In this document: positions 19,923 through 29,101 of the stretch, one piece after another
Position numbering within the stretch: the first letter of the stretch is position 1
Layout: every line of letters begins with the position of its first letter
NCBI RefSeq assembly: GCF_021513195.1
Contig: NZ_CP090974.1
Coordinates: forward strand, 1,500,001 to 1,564,000
DNA: 64,000 bases
Source of the DNA: Shewanella sp. OMA3-2
Lineage (GTDB): Bacteria > Pseudomonadota > Gammaproteobacteria > Enterobacterales > Shewanellaceae
Reading direction: 5' to 3'
Program-made: the position numbers and the translations under genes
The notes under the pieces: model-generated
Told to the model about the DNA's origin: nothing
The model's database searches: none
What the model saw: the letters and a program-made list of their open reading frames with translations, nothing else

Positions 19923-22209
19923 GCGTGAGTTTTAGTGCGCCAGCTTCTACTGGCGGAGCGGCCATTACAGGGTATACCGTGACGTCGAGCCCTGGTGGCT
20001 TAACCGGCAGCAATGCTGGCTCACCCATTACAGTGACGGGGTTAACCAATGGTGTGGCTTATACCTTTACCGTGACCGCCACCAACAGTGCTGGCACCAG
20101 CTCGTCGTCAGCCGCTTCCAATGCAATTACACCTAAGGCGTCACAAACCATTACCTTTGCTAACCCAGGGACGCAAAACTTTGGCACCACGCAGACCCTT
20201 TCGGCAACGGCTGATTCCGCGCTGATAGTGGCATTTACCTCATCCACTACGGGTGTGTGTACTGTCACAACGGGCGGCGCGCTGACATTTGTCAGCACGG
20301 GTACTTGTAGCATTAATGCCGATCAGGCGGGTAATGGCAGTTATTTGCCAGCGTCTCAGGTGAGTCGGAGCTTCTCTGTCAATGCCGTGGTTGCAGATGC
20401 ACCAAGCATTGGCACGGCAACGGCGGGAGATACTCAGGCGAGTGTGAGTTTTAGTGCGCCAGCCAGCAATGGCGGTTCGGCGATAACTGGCTATACAGTC
20501 ACGGCAAGCCCCGGTGGGTTAACGGGTACGGGGGCAGGTTCACCCATCACAGTGACTGGGCTGACAAATGGCGTTGCTTATAGCTTTAGCGTGACTGCCA
20601 CTAACTCGGTAGGTACGGGGGCGGCTTCTAGCGCTTCAAATTCAATTACACCTAAAGCAGCCCAGATCATTACTTTTGCCAATCCTGGCGCACAAAGCTT
20701 TGGCACCAGTCCGACCTTAAGTGCGACATCAGATTCAGGCTTAACGCCAAGCTTTACCTCATCCACCACGGCTGTGTGTACTATCACATCGGGCGGCGCC
20801 TTAACGTTTGTCAGCACAGGTACTTGTACCATTAATGCCGATCAGGCAGGCAATGGCAGTTATTTGCCTGCGCCTCAGGTGAGTAGGAGCTTCTCTGTTA
20901 ATGTTGTGGTTGCAGATGCACCAAGCATTGGTACGGCAACCGCGGGAGACACTCAGGCAAGCGTGAGCTTTAGTGCGCCAGCCAGCAATGGCGGCGCGGC
21001 GATTACCGGTTATACAGTGACATCAAGTCCTGGTGGTTTGACTGCCAGCGGTGCAGGCTCACCCATAGTGGTAACAGGCTTAACAAACGGCACTGCCTAC
21101 ACGTTCAGTGTTACGGCGATATCTGCCGCGGGCACAAGTGGTGCATCGAGTGCTTCCAATAGTGTGACACCTATTGCACCGCAAACTATTACCTTTACTA
21201 ACCCTGGTACGCAAAGCTTTGGTGCCTCGCCGACCTTAACGGCAACAGCAAGCTCTGGCCTAGTGCCAAGCTTTATCTCATCCACCACAGCTGTGTGTAC
21301 TATCACAACGGGCGGCGCCTTAACCTTTGTGACAACGGGTAGCTGTACCATTAACGCTAACCAAGCGGGTAATGCGGCATTCTCACCAGCAGCGCAAGTG
21401 AGTCAGACGTTTGCTGTTAATGCGGTCGCAGCTGATGCGCCTATGATAGGCACGGCTACGGCAGGTGACACGCAGGCGACGGTAAGCTTCAGCGCGCCAG
21501 TAAGCAATGGCGGCGCGGCGATTACTGGTTATACCGTGACCTCAAGTCCTGGTGGTTTGACTGTCAGCGGTGCAGGCTCACCCATAGTGGTGACTGGCCT
21601 AACAAACGGCACTGCCTACACGTTCAGTGTTACGGCGATATCTGCCGCGGGCACAAGTGGTGCATCGAGTGCTTCCAATAGTGTGACACCTATTGCACCG
21701 CAAACTATTACCTTTACTAACCCTGGTGCGCAAAGCTTTGGTGCCTCGCCGACCTTAACGGCAACAGCAAGCTCTGGCCTAGTGCCAAGCTTTACCGCTG
21801 CCACCACGGCAGTGTGTACAGTGACTACGGGCGGCGCACTGACCTTTGCCAGCACAGGTACTTGTACCATTAACGTAGACCAAGCAGGTAACGCGGCATT
21901 CTCACCAGCTACGCAAGTGAGTCAGACGTTTGCTGTTAATGCGGTCGCAGCTGATGCGCCTATGATAGGCCTGGCAACGGCGGGTGATACAGAGGCTACA
22001 ATCAGCTTCGCGGCTTCTGCCAATAATGGCGGATCGGCGATTACTGGTTATACCGTGACCTCAAGTCCTGGTGGTTTGACTGTCAGCGGTGCAGGCTCAC
22101 CCATAGTGGTGACTGGCCTAACTAACGGCACCGCGTACACCTTTACTGTAACGGCCACAAGTGCAGCAGGTACAAGCTCTGCATCGGCCGCTTCTAACAG
22201 CGTGACACC
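19357..22209 (+). repeat. 519-bp tandem coding repeat (Fn3 plus two-Cys module)
   Basis: The marker ATTGG within each unit falls at 19371, 19889, 20408 and 20927, and two further units follow near 21.44 and 21.96 kb. Spacing is exactly 519 bp (173 residues) except 518 between the first two, which independently shows a lost base there. Each unit is a fibronectin III domain (ITGYTVTSSPGGLT, VTGLTNGTAYTFTVTA) plus a ~83-residue module with two cysteines. The last unit has only the Fn3 half. Confidence 0.92.
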
Positions 22210-25200
22210 TAATGGCGCGCCAGTTATCACTTCAACTCCACTGCTGAGCGTAGATGAAGGGGTGAACTACAGTTACACACTCACAGCAACGGACAGTGTT
22301 GGCGATGTACTCACCTTCAGTGCACCAACGTTACCCGTTTGGTTAAGTTTTAATACTGCAACCGGCACGTTAACGGGTGTCGCAAGTCGAGATAATGTTG
22401 GTGATCACGCCATCAGCTTAACTGTCACCGACGCTGCAGGTCTGTTTGAGACGCAATCCTTTACCTTAGTGGTGAATGAGGTCAACAGCGCACCAGTAGC
22501 TAACAGTGCCAGTGTCACCTTAGATGAAGACAGTTCCAAGGGAATTACCTTCAGCGGCACGGATGCTGAAAATGATACGCTCACTTTTGAAGTGGTTACT
22601 CAGCCGACATCGGGCACATTAGAGAAAAATGGCAGCGTGTGGTTATACACCCCCAATGCCGACTTTAATGGTAATGACAGTGTGCGCTTTATTGCCAAAG
22701 ATGCGGCGTTAAGTTCAGAGCCTGCTGTGGTGAGTATTACAGTGACTGCGGTAAATGATGAGCCTGTAGCTGTTGATGACAGTTACAGCCTCAGCCTTGC
22801 TGCTAATGACAGCTATACCTTAGCGGTATTGGACAACGACACCGACGTCGATGGAGACATCTTAGTTATCGATGGCGCTGCAGCAGACGTGGGTAGCGTG
22901 CAAATTGTCAATTCACAACTTCAGTATCAAGCACCAACGGGCTTTGTTGGCCCAGTAACCTTGCGCTACACCCTCTCTGATGGTCAAAAAGGTCGCAGTA
23001 ATGCCAAGGTGTCCTTGATGATTAGTGGCGACAGTTCAGCGGATGCACCTGTGATTAGTGTGCCAGCCGACATCACAGCTAACGCGACGGGCTTATTCAC
23101 TAAGCTTAAGCTTGGCGTAGCAACAGCGGTTGATAAGGATGGCAATAAGCTTGCGGTGTCCTTGGTGAACACTAAGCAGTTGTTTGCACCGGGCGAGCAC
23201 TTAGCTTACTGGCAAGCCACCGACAGCCTAGGTCGCAGCGCGATTAAGTCACAAAAAGTGACCGTGAAGCCATTAATCTCCATTAGCCGTGACCAAGTGG
23301 TGGCTGAAGGCAATCAAGCGAAAGTGACTGTGTTCTTAAACGGCCCTTCACCTCAGTACCCAGTGCGTGTGCCTTACACTGTCTCTGGTAGCAGCGATGG
23401 TAATGACCACGACTTAGTTGATGGCGTTGTTGACATTACCTCAGGCTTAAGTGCGAGCGTTAACATCGAGGTATTTGATGATGGTGAAACTGAGGCAGAT
23501 GAAACATTAATTATCACCTTAGACCCAAGTGTGAACCTCAGTGCCCAGCGCGTGAGTCAACTGCTTATCAGTGAGGCCAATATTGCGCCTCAGGCGAGCA
23601 TTAAGGTGACTCAATCTAATGAGCTGCGCACCCAAGTGAGCAAGGCTGAAGGTAAGGTCTACATCAAGGCCAAAAGCCAAGATGTGAATGTACAAGATAG
23701 CCTGACTGAAGTCTGGTCAACCGGTGACTTAGTGTTAAACACAGATGCACAGGGCATGTACTTTGACCCAAGCTTAGTGGATGCAGGCAGCTACCCTATC
23801 AGCCTAACGGTGACAGACGATGGTACGCCTAACTTATCAACTCAGGTGCAGTTAACCTTGTTAGTTAAAGCAAGCTTACCCACACTGACGGGGAGCGATT
23901 CTGATGGCGATTTAATCCCAGATAACCAAGAAGGTTTTGTCGACACCGATGGTGATGGTATTGCCGATTACCTGGATGCCATTAGTGAGTGTAACGTGCT
24001 GCAACAGCAGGGTAATGAGCAGTCACGCTTCCTTGCAGAGAGTCAATCAGGCGTGTGTTTACGCTTAGGTACCACAGCGCAACGTAATGGTAGTGAGGGT
24101 ATAAAGGTGCCCACCTCCATATTAACTTTAGATACCATGGCGGCCAACATTGGTGGTATTTATGACTTTGAAGCCATTAACTTATCTAAAGTGGGTGACA
24201 GCTATCGCTTTAGCTTGCCACAAGCCTTGCCTGTACCGGCTAACGCAGTGTACCGCAAGTTCGATAAGGCAAACGGTTGGAAAGCCTTTGTTCTTGATGA
24301 CAAAAACAGCATTGCATCGAGTGTTGGCGAGCTAGGTTTATGTCCACCACCAGGCAGCACGTTATGGCAGTCTGGTTTAAACGAGGGCCATTGGTGTGTG
24401 CAGTTAACTATTCAAGACGGCGGTCCTAATGATGACGATGGCATAGCCAACGGCAGTATTGTTGACCCAGGCGGAGTGGCGGTTGTGTTAAGCGGTAATA
24501 CACTCCCTCTGGCTGTTATCGATACGGCTACAGTGTCTGTGAACCAGAGTATCGATATCGATGTACTGGCGAACGACAGTGATGCTGATGGTGATGAACT
24601 AACGGTAAGCCAAGTCAGTAGTCAGTTTGGCGATACGACGATACTGGGTAGTCAGCACATAAGCTATACCCCTGCGGTTGATTTTATCGGCACCGATGTG
24701 TTGGTGTACAGTATCAGTGATGGCAAAGGTGGTACCGCCAGCAGTGAACTTACGGTAACAGTGGTGGCCAATCGTGCTCCAGTTGCTGTGGATGATATTG
24801 CTAACACGGATGATAGAACCAGCATATTGTTAAATGTATTGGCTAACGACACAGATATAGACGGTGATAATTTAACTTTAGTCAGTGGCACAGCCTTACA
24901 AGGAGCGGTATCGGTTGAGTCTAACCAACTGCGTTACACGCCAAAGCCTGGCTTTGATGGAGTGGATAGTGTGAGTTATGTGATTAATGATGGCGCCGGT
25001 GGCGAAGCCACAGGGCAAGTCTTAGTGACAATTAAAGCCTATCAAGATGTTGTTATTGATAACCAATCCGGTGGTGGTAGCTTATCTTTATATGGATTAG
25101 TCCTGCTTGTGTTTGGTGGTTTACTCCGTCGAGCGAAATGGTTAACGGTAAGCAGCGTGTTATTGGCCAGCGTGATAACACAAGCCAATGCAGCAGAAGC

Positions 25201-25744
25201 CAATACATGGTATGTCGATGGATTTGTAGGTCAGGCCTATGCTGATAGCAAGATACACCATTGGCAATCTCCAAACGATGTAGCCGTCATAGATGTTGAT
25301 GATAGTGATACTGCATTTGGTGTGAGTGCGGGTTATCAATGGAACACGTATCTTGCTGTTGAGTTAGGTTATTCAGACTTTGGCAACGGCAGTGCGCAAC
25401 TTAAAGGAAGCACCTTAACCCCTGAGACATATCATCAAGAGTTGAAATCGGTTACCCCGATATTAGCTGACGGTATAACCTTAGGGATGCGTATCACGCT
25501 AATGGAACGTGAAGATTGGCGTATTGAAGTGCCGGTGGGGCTATTTCGATGGGATGCCGATATTGTCAGTGACATGAATAATAGTCGCCTAACAACAGGC
25601 ATGAGCGGTACCGATTGGTATGCAGGGATGCAATTTAGTTATCAAATGACAAAATCTTGGTCTTTAGGTATCGGGTATCAATATATAGATTTGGACCCGA
25701 ATGATATTATAACGGGTCAGTTTAGTTTGCGTTATCGTTTTTAA
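19925..25744 (+). CDS. Surface protein, main C-terminal fragment with barrel
   Basis: 1,939 residues. Fn3/two-Cys repeats to about residue 762; Ig-like NGAPVITSTPLLSVDEGVNY (about 763-855); cadherin-like domains (to about 1040); Calx-beta (ISISRDQVVAEGNQAKVTVF, about 1118-1210); DSDGDLIPD and DTDGDGIADYLD Ca-binding repeats (about 1324-1352); a region with QDGGPNDDDGIANGSIVDPG like choice-of-anchor U proteins; two cadherin-like domains; SGGGS at 1715-1719 with a hydrophobic stretch and RR; a second hydrophobic stretch ending QANA/AEANTW near 1756; then an eight-strand OmpA-type barrel ending in SLRYRF. Terminator follows. Confidence 0.7.
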   Translation: MSFSAPASTGGAAITGYTVTSSPGGLTGSNAGSPITVTGLTNGVAYTFTVTATNSAGTSSSSAASNAITPKASQTITFANPGTQNFGTTQTLSATADSALIVAFTSSTTGVCTVTTGGALTFVSTGTCSINADQAGNGSYLPASQVSRSFSVNAVVADAPSIGTATAGDTQASVSFSAPASNGGSAITGYTVTASPGGLTGTGAGSPITVTGLTNGVAYSFSVTATNSVGTGAASSASNSITPKAAQIITFANPGAQSFGTSPTLSATSDSGLTPSFTSSTTAVCTITSGGALTFVSTGTCTINADQAGNGSYLPAPQVSRSFSVNVVVADAPSIGTATAGDTQASVSFSAPASNGGAAITGYTVTSSPGGLTASGAGSPIVVTGLTNGTAYTFSVTAISAAGTSGASSASNSVTPIAPQTITFTNPGTQSFGASPTLTATASSGLVPSFISSTTAVCTITTGGALTFVTTGSCTINANQAGNAAFSPAAQVSQTFAVNAVAADAPMIGTATAGDTQATVSFSAPVSNGGAAITGYTVTSSPGGLTVSGAGSPIVVTGLTNGTAYTFSVTAISAAGTSGASSASNSVTPIAPQTITFTNPGAQSFGASPTLTATASSGLVPSFTAATTAVCTVTTGGALTFASTGTCTINVDQAGNAAFSPATQVSQTFAVNAVAADAPMIGLATAGDTEATISFAASANNGGSAITGYTVTSSPGGLTVSGAGSPIVVTGLTNGTAYTFTVTATSAAGTSSASAASNSVTPNGAPVITSTPLLSVDEGVNYSYTLTATDSVGDVLTFSAPTLPVWLSFNTATGTLTGVASRDNVGDHAISLTVTDAAGLFETQSFTLVVNEVNSAPVANSASVTLDEDSSKGITFSGTDAENDTLTFEVVTQPTSGTLEKNGSVWLYTPNADFNGNDSVRFIAKDAALSSEPAVVSITVTAVNDEPVAVDDSYSLSLAANDSYTLAVLDNDTDVDGDILVIDGAAADVGSVQIVNSQLQYQAPTGFVGPVTLRYTLSDGQKGRSNAKVSLMISGDSSADAPVISVPADITANATGLFTKLKLGVATAVDKDGNKLAVSLVNTKQLFAPGEHLAYWQATDSLGRSAIKSQKVTVKPLISISRDQVVAEGNQAKVTVFLNGPSPQYPVRVPYTVSGSSDGNDHDLVDGVVDITSGLSASVNIEVFDDGETEADETLIITLDPSVNLSAQRVSQLLISEANIAPQASIKVTQSNELRTQVSKAEGKVYIKAKSQDVNVQDSLTEVWSTGDLVLNTDAQGMYFDPSLVDAGSYPISLTVTDDGTPNLSTQVQLTLLVKASLPTLTGSDSDGDLIPDNQEGFVDTDGDGIADYLDAISECNVLQQQGNEQSRFLAESQSGVCLRLGTTAQRNGSEGIKVPTSILTLDTMAANIGGIYDFEAINLSKVGDSYRFSLPQALPVPANAVYRKFDKANGWKAFVLDDKNSIASSVGELGLCPPPGSTLWQSGLNEGHWCVQLTIQDGGPNDDDGIANGSIVDPGGVAVVLSGNTLPLAVIDTATVSVNQSIDIDVLANDSDADGDELTVSQVSSQFGDTTILGSQHISYTPAVDFIGTDVLVYSISDGKGGTASSELTVTVVANRAPVAVDDIANTDDRTSILLNVLANDTDIDGDNLTLVSGTALQGAVSVESNQLRYTPKPGFDGVDSVSYVINDGAGGEATGQVLVTIKAYQDVVIDNQSGGGSLSLYGLVLLVFGGLLRRAKWLTVSSVLLASVITQANAAEANTWYVDGFVGQAYADSKIHHWQSPNDVAVIDVDDSDTAFGVSAGYQWNTYLAVELGYSDFGNGSAQLKGSTLTPETYHQELKSVTPILADGITLGMRITLMEREDWRIEVPVGLFRWDADIVSDMNNSRLTTGMSGTDWYAGMQFSYQMTKSWSLGIGYQYIDLDPNDIITGQFSLRYRF
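25067..25200 (+). other. Internal GlyGly-CTERM-like anchor followed by signal-like segment
   Basis: The frame encodes SGGGS, a hydrophobic LSLYGLVLLVFGGLL and RR, the layout of a rhombosortase-processed GlyGly-CTERM tail, but translation continues into WLTVSSVLLASVITQANA, which resembles a signal peptide with an ANA-A cleavage site, and then an outer-membrane barrel. Confidence 0.65.
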
Positions 25745-25761
25745 TCGATAAATGAAGTGAA

Positions 25762-25790
25762 AAAGGAGCTAATGAGCTCCTTTTTTTATT
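25762..25790 (+). terminator. Rho-independent terminator after the surface protein
   Basis: AAAGGAGCT pairs with AGCTCCTTT around an AATG loop, followed by seven T in total. Confidence 0.88.
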
Positions 25791-25889
25791 GAGTATAAAG
25801 ACCAATAATCGCGATATGGAGCCGCTCTAATGCTTAAGGCTTGAAAACTTGTTTTAAGCAGATGGTAAATTCCGGTTGTAGATTATGTT

Positions 25890-26079
25890 TAGGGTAACTT
25901 CTCTTTCGCTTGCCCTTTGTAGTGGCACAGTTATTTTGGCCACCTAAATAGAGGTGTACAAGTGCTTCTGATTGTTCGATAAAAATCCGATAATCAAGAC
26001 TATCGGATTTTTCAGACGAGAAAGATCGGTCACCGGTCGGTTAAATATTTTAGTGTTAATGCTTAATTGATTGGCATTA
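25890..26079 (-). mobile_element. Internally deleted IS4-family remnant
   Basis: Read on the minus strand from 26079, TAATGCCAATCAATTAAG matches the left inverted repeat of the intact IS at 56375 in 16 of 18 bases. It is followed, as in that IS, by an ACCGACCGGTGACCGATC-like block, a CCGAT(A/T)...ATCGG hairpin with T-run (25982-26012) and the first transposase codons (ESEALV... read EQSEALV). After about 20 codons the reading jumps to GKRKRSYPK, which corresponds to the transposase C-terminus (GKRERSYPR). The right repeat is not recognisable. No transposase function remains. Confidence 0.7.
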
Positions 26080-26117
26080 CGCACTAAGTACCCATTCTTA
26101 TTTCTTATTTATACCAT

Positions 26118-26771
26118 TTAATTACTATTATCTTCCGGTTCATCTTTAGCAGCGAGATGTTTTCTAAATTGTTTAATACGTGTTTTTCGACGATCGAAAT
26201 CAGCACGTTTAAATGACAAGGCCCGTGACAATAAGAAACCAATAAAGCTGGCCACGAGCAACATCCATTTCAATAGCTCCATGTTTTCTTGGTGTAAGTA
26301 CTTTATCTCATCAAAAAATTTACTTAAATCTAACCTCACTTCCACATAGCCAAGGTTATTATCTTGCTGCATCACATTTTCAATCAATGGTGGATAGTCA
26401 GCTAATAATTGACGTAACGCTTCTGAATCAGGAGCTAAATCATCGGTAGTGACTGATTGGGCAAAAGCTAACCTGGCTCCTTGAGAGTTATAAATATTAA
26501 CCGACATCACTTTGGGATCTGATGCTAAAGTCGCTGTCAGCCATCGTAGTTGTTCATCATTTTGCAAAAACATAGCTGGGGCAGCACCGTTTGCAGCTTG
26601 TTGCGCAAGGGTTCTTGCCATAAGTTGAGTTTGTGAACTCAACAGTTTTTGACCGTTTTTCAAGCTGCTTTGCCAAAGGTTGATTAGGCCTAATACTAAG
26701 CCTATGGCAATGATAACCTGAATGATCCTGCTAATTTTTTGTCTTTTCTTGAGACCGTTAACAAAAATCAC
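26118..26771 (-). CDS. ytjB: Smp/YtjB-type membrane protein
   Basis: 217 aa. Two membrane helices, one at about residues 14-32 and one at about 168-185, enclose a periplasmic domain of about 130 residues (SQTQLMARTLAQQAANGAAPAMFL opens it); the tail is basic. This is the architecture of the Smp family (E. coli YtjB), which likewise lies divergently next to serB. Molecular role is unknown. It shares its upstream region with serB. Confidence 0.82.
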   Translation of the reverse strand: MIFVNGLKKRQKISRIIQVIIAIGLVLGLINLWQSSLKNGQKLLSSQTQLMARTLAQQAANGAAPAMFLQNDEQLRWLTATLASDPKVMSVNIYNSQGARLAFAQSVTTDDLAPDSEALRQLLADYPPLIENVMQQDNNLGYVEVRLDLSKFFDEIKYLHQENMELLKWMLLVASFIGFLLSRALSFKRADFDRRKTRIKQFRKHLAAKDEPEDNSN

Positions 26772-26910
26772 TTTAATCCTTAGTCATTTTTCTATTTAAT
26801 GAAACGCTTAGTAGGCGCCTGATTGCCATCTTTTTCATGGCTTGGGGTGTGGAAATTATATTAATCTAAAAACTCATCAGTAGATAGTTGTAATCAAAGA
26901 GGTCTGATCC

Positions 26911-27960
26911 ATGCACAGTCGTAGTTTAGCATCCGCCAATGCCATTAATAAGAGTACCGAAAGTCGCAGTGATGTCAGTATTCTATCCTGGTTGTTAACA
27001 TCGTCTACTACTGAGTATTGGCACGGTGATCTACTATGCCAACGCTATGATGAAGCTCAATATCATAATGAAATAGCCCCTTTGACGAATGAACGTGTTC
27101 GCGTGATATTTGAATCATCTGCACAACCACATATTGATGTATGGCTCGCTAAGTTGGCATTTCCCGCTTATTTTACCGTACTTAAACGGGAAAATGATCT
27201 CATCGGCATAGAAATTTCAGCCTGTCAGTCTTTTGCTGACATAAAATCTGCATTTGATATTAGTGTGACTCAGCATAATTTAGCCGCTGAATTACTATTG
27301 ATAACTGCGCCATTGCCTTTGCTTAAACAGCGTGGTTTGCTAGTGATGGACATGGACTCAACTGCAATTCAAATAGAATGTATTGATGAATTAGCTGTGC
27401 TGGCAGGAGTAGGTGAGGAAGTGGCCGCGGCAACCGCCAGTGCGATGCGAGGTGAATTAGATTTTGAACAAAGCTTGCGCTTACGAGTTAGCAAACTTGC
27501 TAATGCAGATGCAGCTATCATTGATACACTATGCAAAAATTTACCATTGATGCCTGGCTTAACTGCATCTTTAGCTGAGTTGCAGATTAATCAATGGAAA
27601 GTTGTTGTTGCCTCCGGTGGATTTATGCCATTCGTGAATCATTTAATGCATTTATTAAAGTTAGATGCAGCCTTTGCTAATGAACTGGTTATTGAAGATG
27701 GCAAATTAACAGGTTATGTCTCGGGCGATGTGGTAGATGCTCAATATAAAGCGACCGTTGTTGGTCAGTGTGCTCAAAAGTGGCAAATCGAAACGGGGCA
27801 GATAGTGGCGATAGGTGATGGTGCTAATGATATCCCTATGATCCAAGCCGCAGACTTAGGGATTGCGTTTCATGGTAAGCCTAAGCTAATCAATGCAGCC
27901 AATTTAGCGGTAAATAAATTAGATTTACGCGCGTTGGTTTTTTGTTTACAAGCCGAGTAA
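26911..27960 (+). CDS. serB: Phosphoserine phosphatase
   Basis: 349-aa HAD-family phosphatase that makes serine from phosphoserine, the final step of serine synthesis. Motif I DMDSTAIQIECIDELA (nucleophile Asp about residue 147), then the SGGFMPF segment with motif II Ser, and motif IV AIGDGANDIPMI. An N-terminal regulatory region of about 130 residues precedes the catalytic domain, as in E. coli SerB. AAAGAGG stands eight bases before the ATG. Divergent from the smp gene. Confidence 0.95.
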   Translation: MHSRSLASANAINKSTESRSDVSILSWLLTSSTTEYWHGDLLCQRYDEAQYHNEIAPLTNERVRVIFESSAQPHIDVWLAKLAFPAYFTVLKRENDLIGIEISACQSFADIKSAFDISVTQHNLAAELLLITAPLPLLKQRGLLVMDMDSTAIQIECIDELAVLAGVGEEVAAATASAMRGELDFEQSLRLRVSKLANADAAIIDTLCKNLPLMPGLTASLAELQINQWKVVVASGGFMPFVNHLMHLLKLDAAFANELVIEDGKLTGYVSGDVVDAQYKATVVGQCAQKWQIETGQIVAIGDGANDIPMIQAADLGIAFHGKPKLINAANLAVNKLDLRALVFCLQAE

Positions 27961-28095
27961 GAATTAGATAAATATAGCGTTAACATCAATTAGCACTTAT
28001 TGGTTTTATGCATTGCGGGTTTAATATTACCGCTGGTAAAGCCGATAAAAGCAGGCGTACTATTTAGGATGTTTGCTCTATTTTAGTTGATATTA

Positions 28096-29061
28096 ATGGC
28101 AGTTATGGTTAAGTATAGTATTACTCTCTACATACCAATAGCTGCCATTTTGATATCACCTACTCAACAGTCTTTGTTTATTCCCTATCGACAGGGACAA
28201 TTACATCTGCGCTATATTCCTGCTCAAACTTCGCGTAAGCATGTTACACCTATTTTAATGCTACATGGCGCCATGTCTAATGGTAGAGTCTTTTATAGTG
28301 ACTCAGGGCGTGGTTTAGGCTGTTTTATGGCGCAGCATGGGTTTGATGTTTATGTGCTAGATACTGCTGGAAGGGGGAAAAGTACTCCACTGATTGATAA
28401 GCAATATGAATTGGGTCAAGGTGAAGTAATAAGGGAACAATTACCTTTAGTGCAATCGTTTATTTTAGCACGTCATCCAATGGCATCGAAAGTACACTGG
28501 TGTGCACATTCTTGGGGAGGGGTATTAATGGCAAGTAGCTTGGCTCGGTTTGCTGATCTACAAACGAGTGTTGCCTCACTGTTAACCTTTGGCAGTAAAC
28601 GTACTATCAAAATTAAGTCATTACGAAAATGGCTTATGGTGGATCTGTTCTGGAATCGATTCGCTCCTTTTTGTGTATCTAAGCAAGGTTTTTTTGATGC
28701 TAACCGATATCGATTTGGTATGGACAATGAGAGCCATCAATCGCTACTTCAGAGCATAGATTGGGTAAGGGGTGAGTGGATTGATCATGACGATCAGTTT
28801 AATTACGCGCTTGCTGCACAAAATGTTAATTGGCCTAAGGCATGGTTTATTGCAGGAGAGAATGACACTGTATTAGGTAATCCATCTGATGTACAAGATA
28901 TGATGGCTGAATGTGGTTTTCAGGCAGCAAAATACACTTTGTTGGCTAAAAAACATGGTTACCTAAACGATTATGGTCATGCTGACATGTTGACTCACAA
29001 ACAAGCAAATGATGATCACTTTATTCAGATTAAAAAGTGGTATCTTGAGCAGAATGATTGA
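28096..29061 (+). CDS. Alpha/beta-hydrolase, lipase-like
   Basis: About 321 aa. Alpha/beta-hydrolase landmarks: oxyanion-hole MLHGAMSNG, nucleophile elbow CAHSWGG (Ser), acid Asp in AGENDTVLG, and His in NDYGHADML. An N-terminal hydrophobic stretch (ITLYIPIAAILI) could anchor or export it. The frame is open from a TTG at 28087; I chose the first ATG, with no strong ribosome site for any option. The substrate is unknown; the overall look is of an esterase or lipase. It is inserted between serB and radA, which are adjacent in E. coli. Confidence 0.72.
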   Translation: MAVMVKYSITLYIPIAAILISPTQQSLFIPYRQGQLHLRYIPAQTSRKHVTPILMLHGAMSNGRVFYSDSGRGLGCFMAQHGFDVYVLDTAGRGKSTPLIDKQYELGQGEVIREQLPLVQSFILARHPMASKVHWCAHSWGGVLMASSLARFADLQTSVASLLTFGSKRTIKIKSLRKWLMVDLFWNRFAPFCVSKQGFFDANRYRFGMDNESHQSLLQSIDWVRGEWIDHDDQFNYALAAQNVNWPKAWFIAGENDTVLGNPSDVQDMMAECGFQAAKYTLLAKKHGYLNDYGHADMLTHKQANDDHFIQIKKWYLEQND

Positions 29062-29101
29062 GTATTGATTCTTCATCACAATGCTTATTTTTACTAGATA
29101 T

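Larger units (their letters stand above)
18028..25744 (+). pseudogene. Giant repeat-rich surface protein, interrupted by two frameshifts
   Basis: Three successive frames in one direction form a single protein of about 2,572 residues if two bases are restored: the total span is 7,717 bases and 7,719 is divisible by three. Break 1 lies near 18320-18326, break 2 near 19874-19884. Layout: signal peptide, two IPT-like modules, six fibronectin III domains alternating with five two-cysteine modules, Ig/cadherin-like domains, Calx-beta, Ca-binding DxDGD repeats, a choice-of-anchor-like region, two more cadherin-like domains, an internal GlyGly-CTERM-like anchor and an OmpA-type barrel. Probably a surface adhesin; the biological ligand is unknown. 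Breaks may be real decay or sequencing errors. Confidence 0.75.

Noticed and set aside
19250..22230. A series of minus-strand ORFs of 60-181 codons spaced 519 bp apart
   Set aside because: They are mirror images of the plus-strand coding repeat, with the same period and low-complexity Val/Ala/Pro composition; no start signals.
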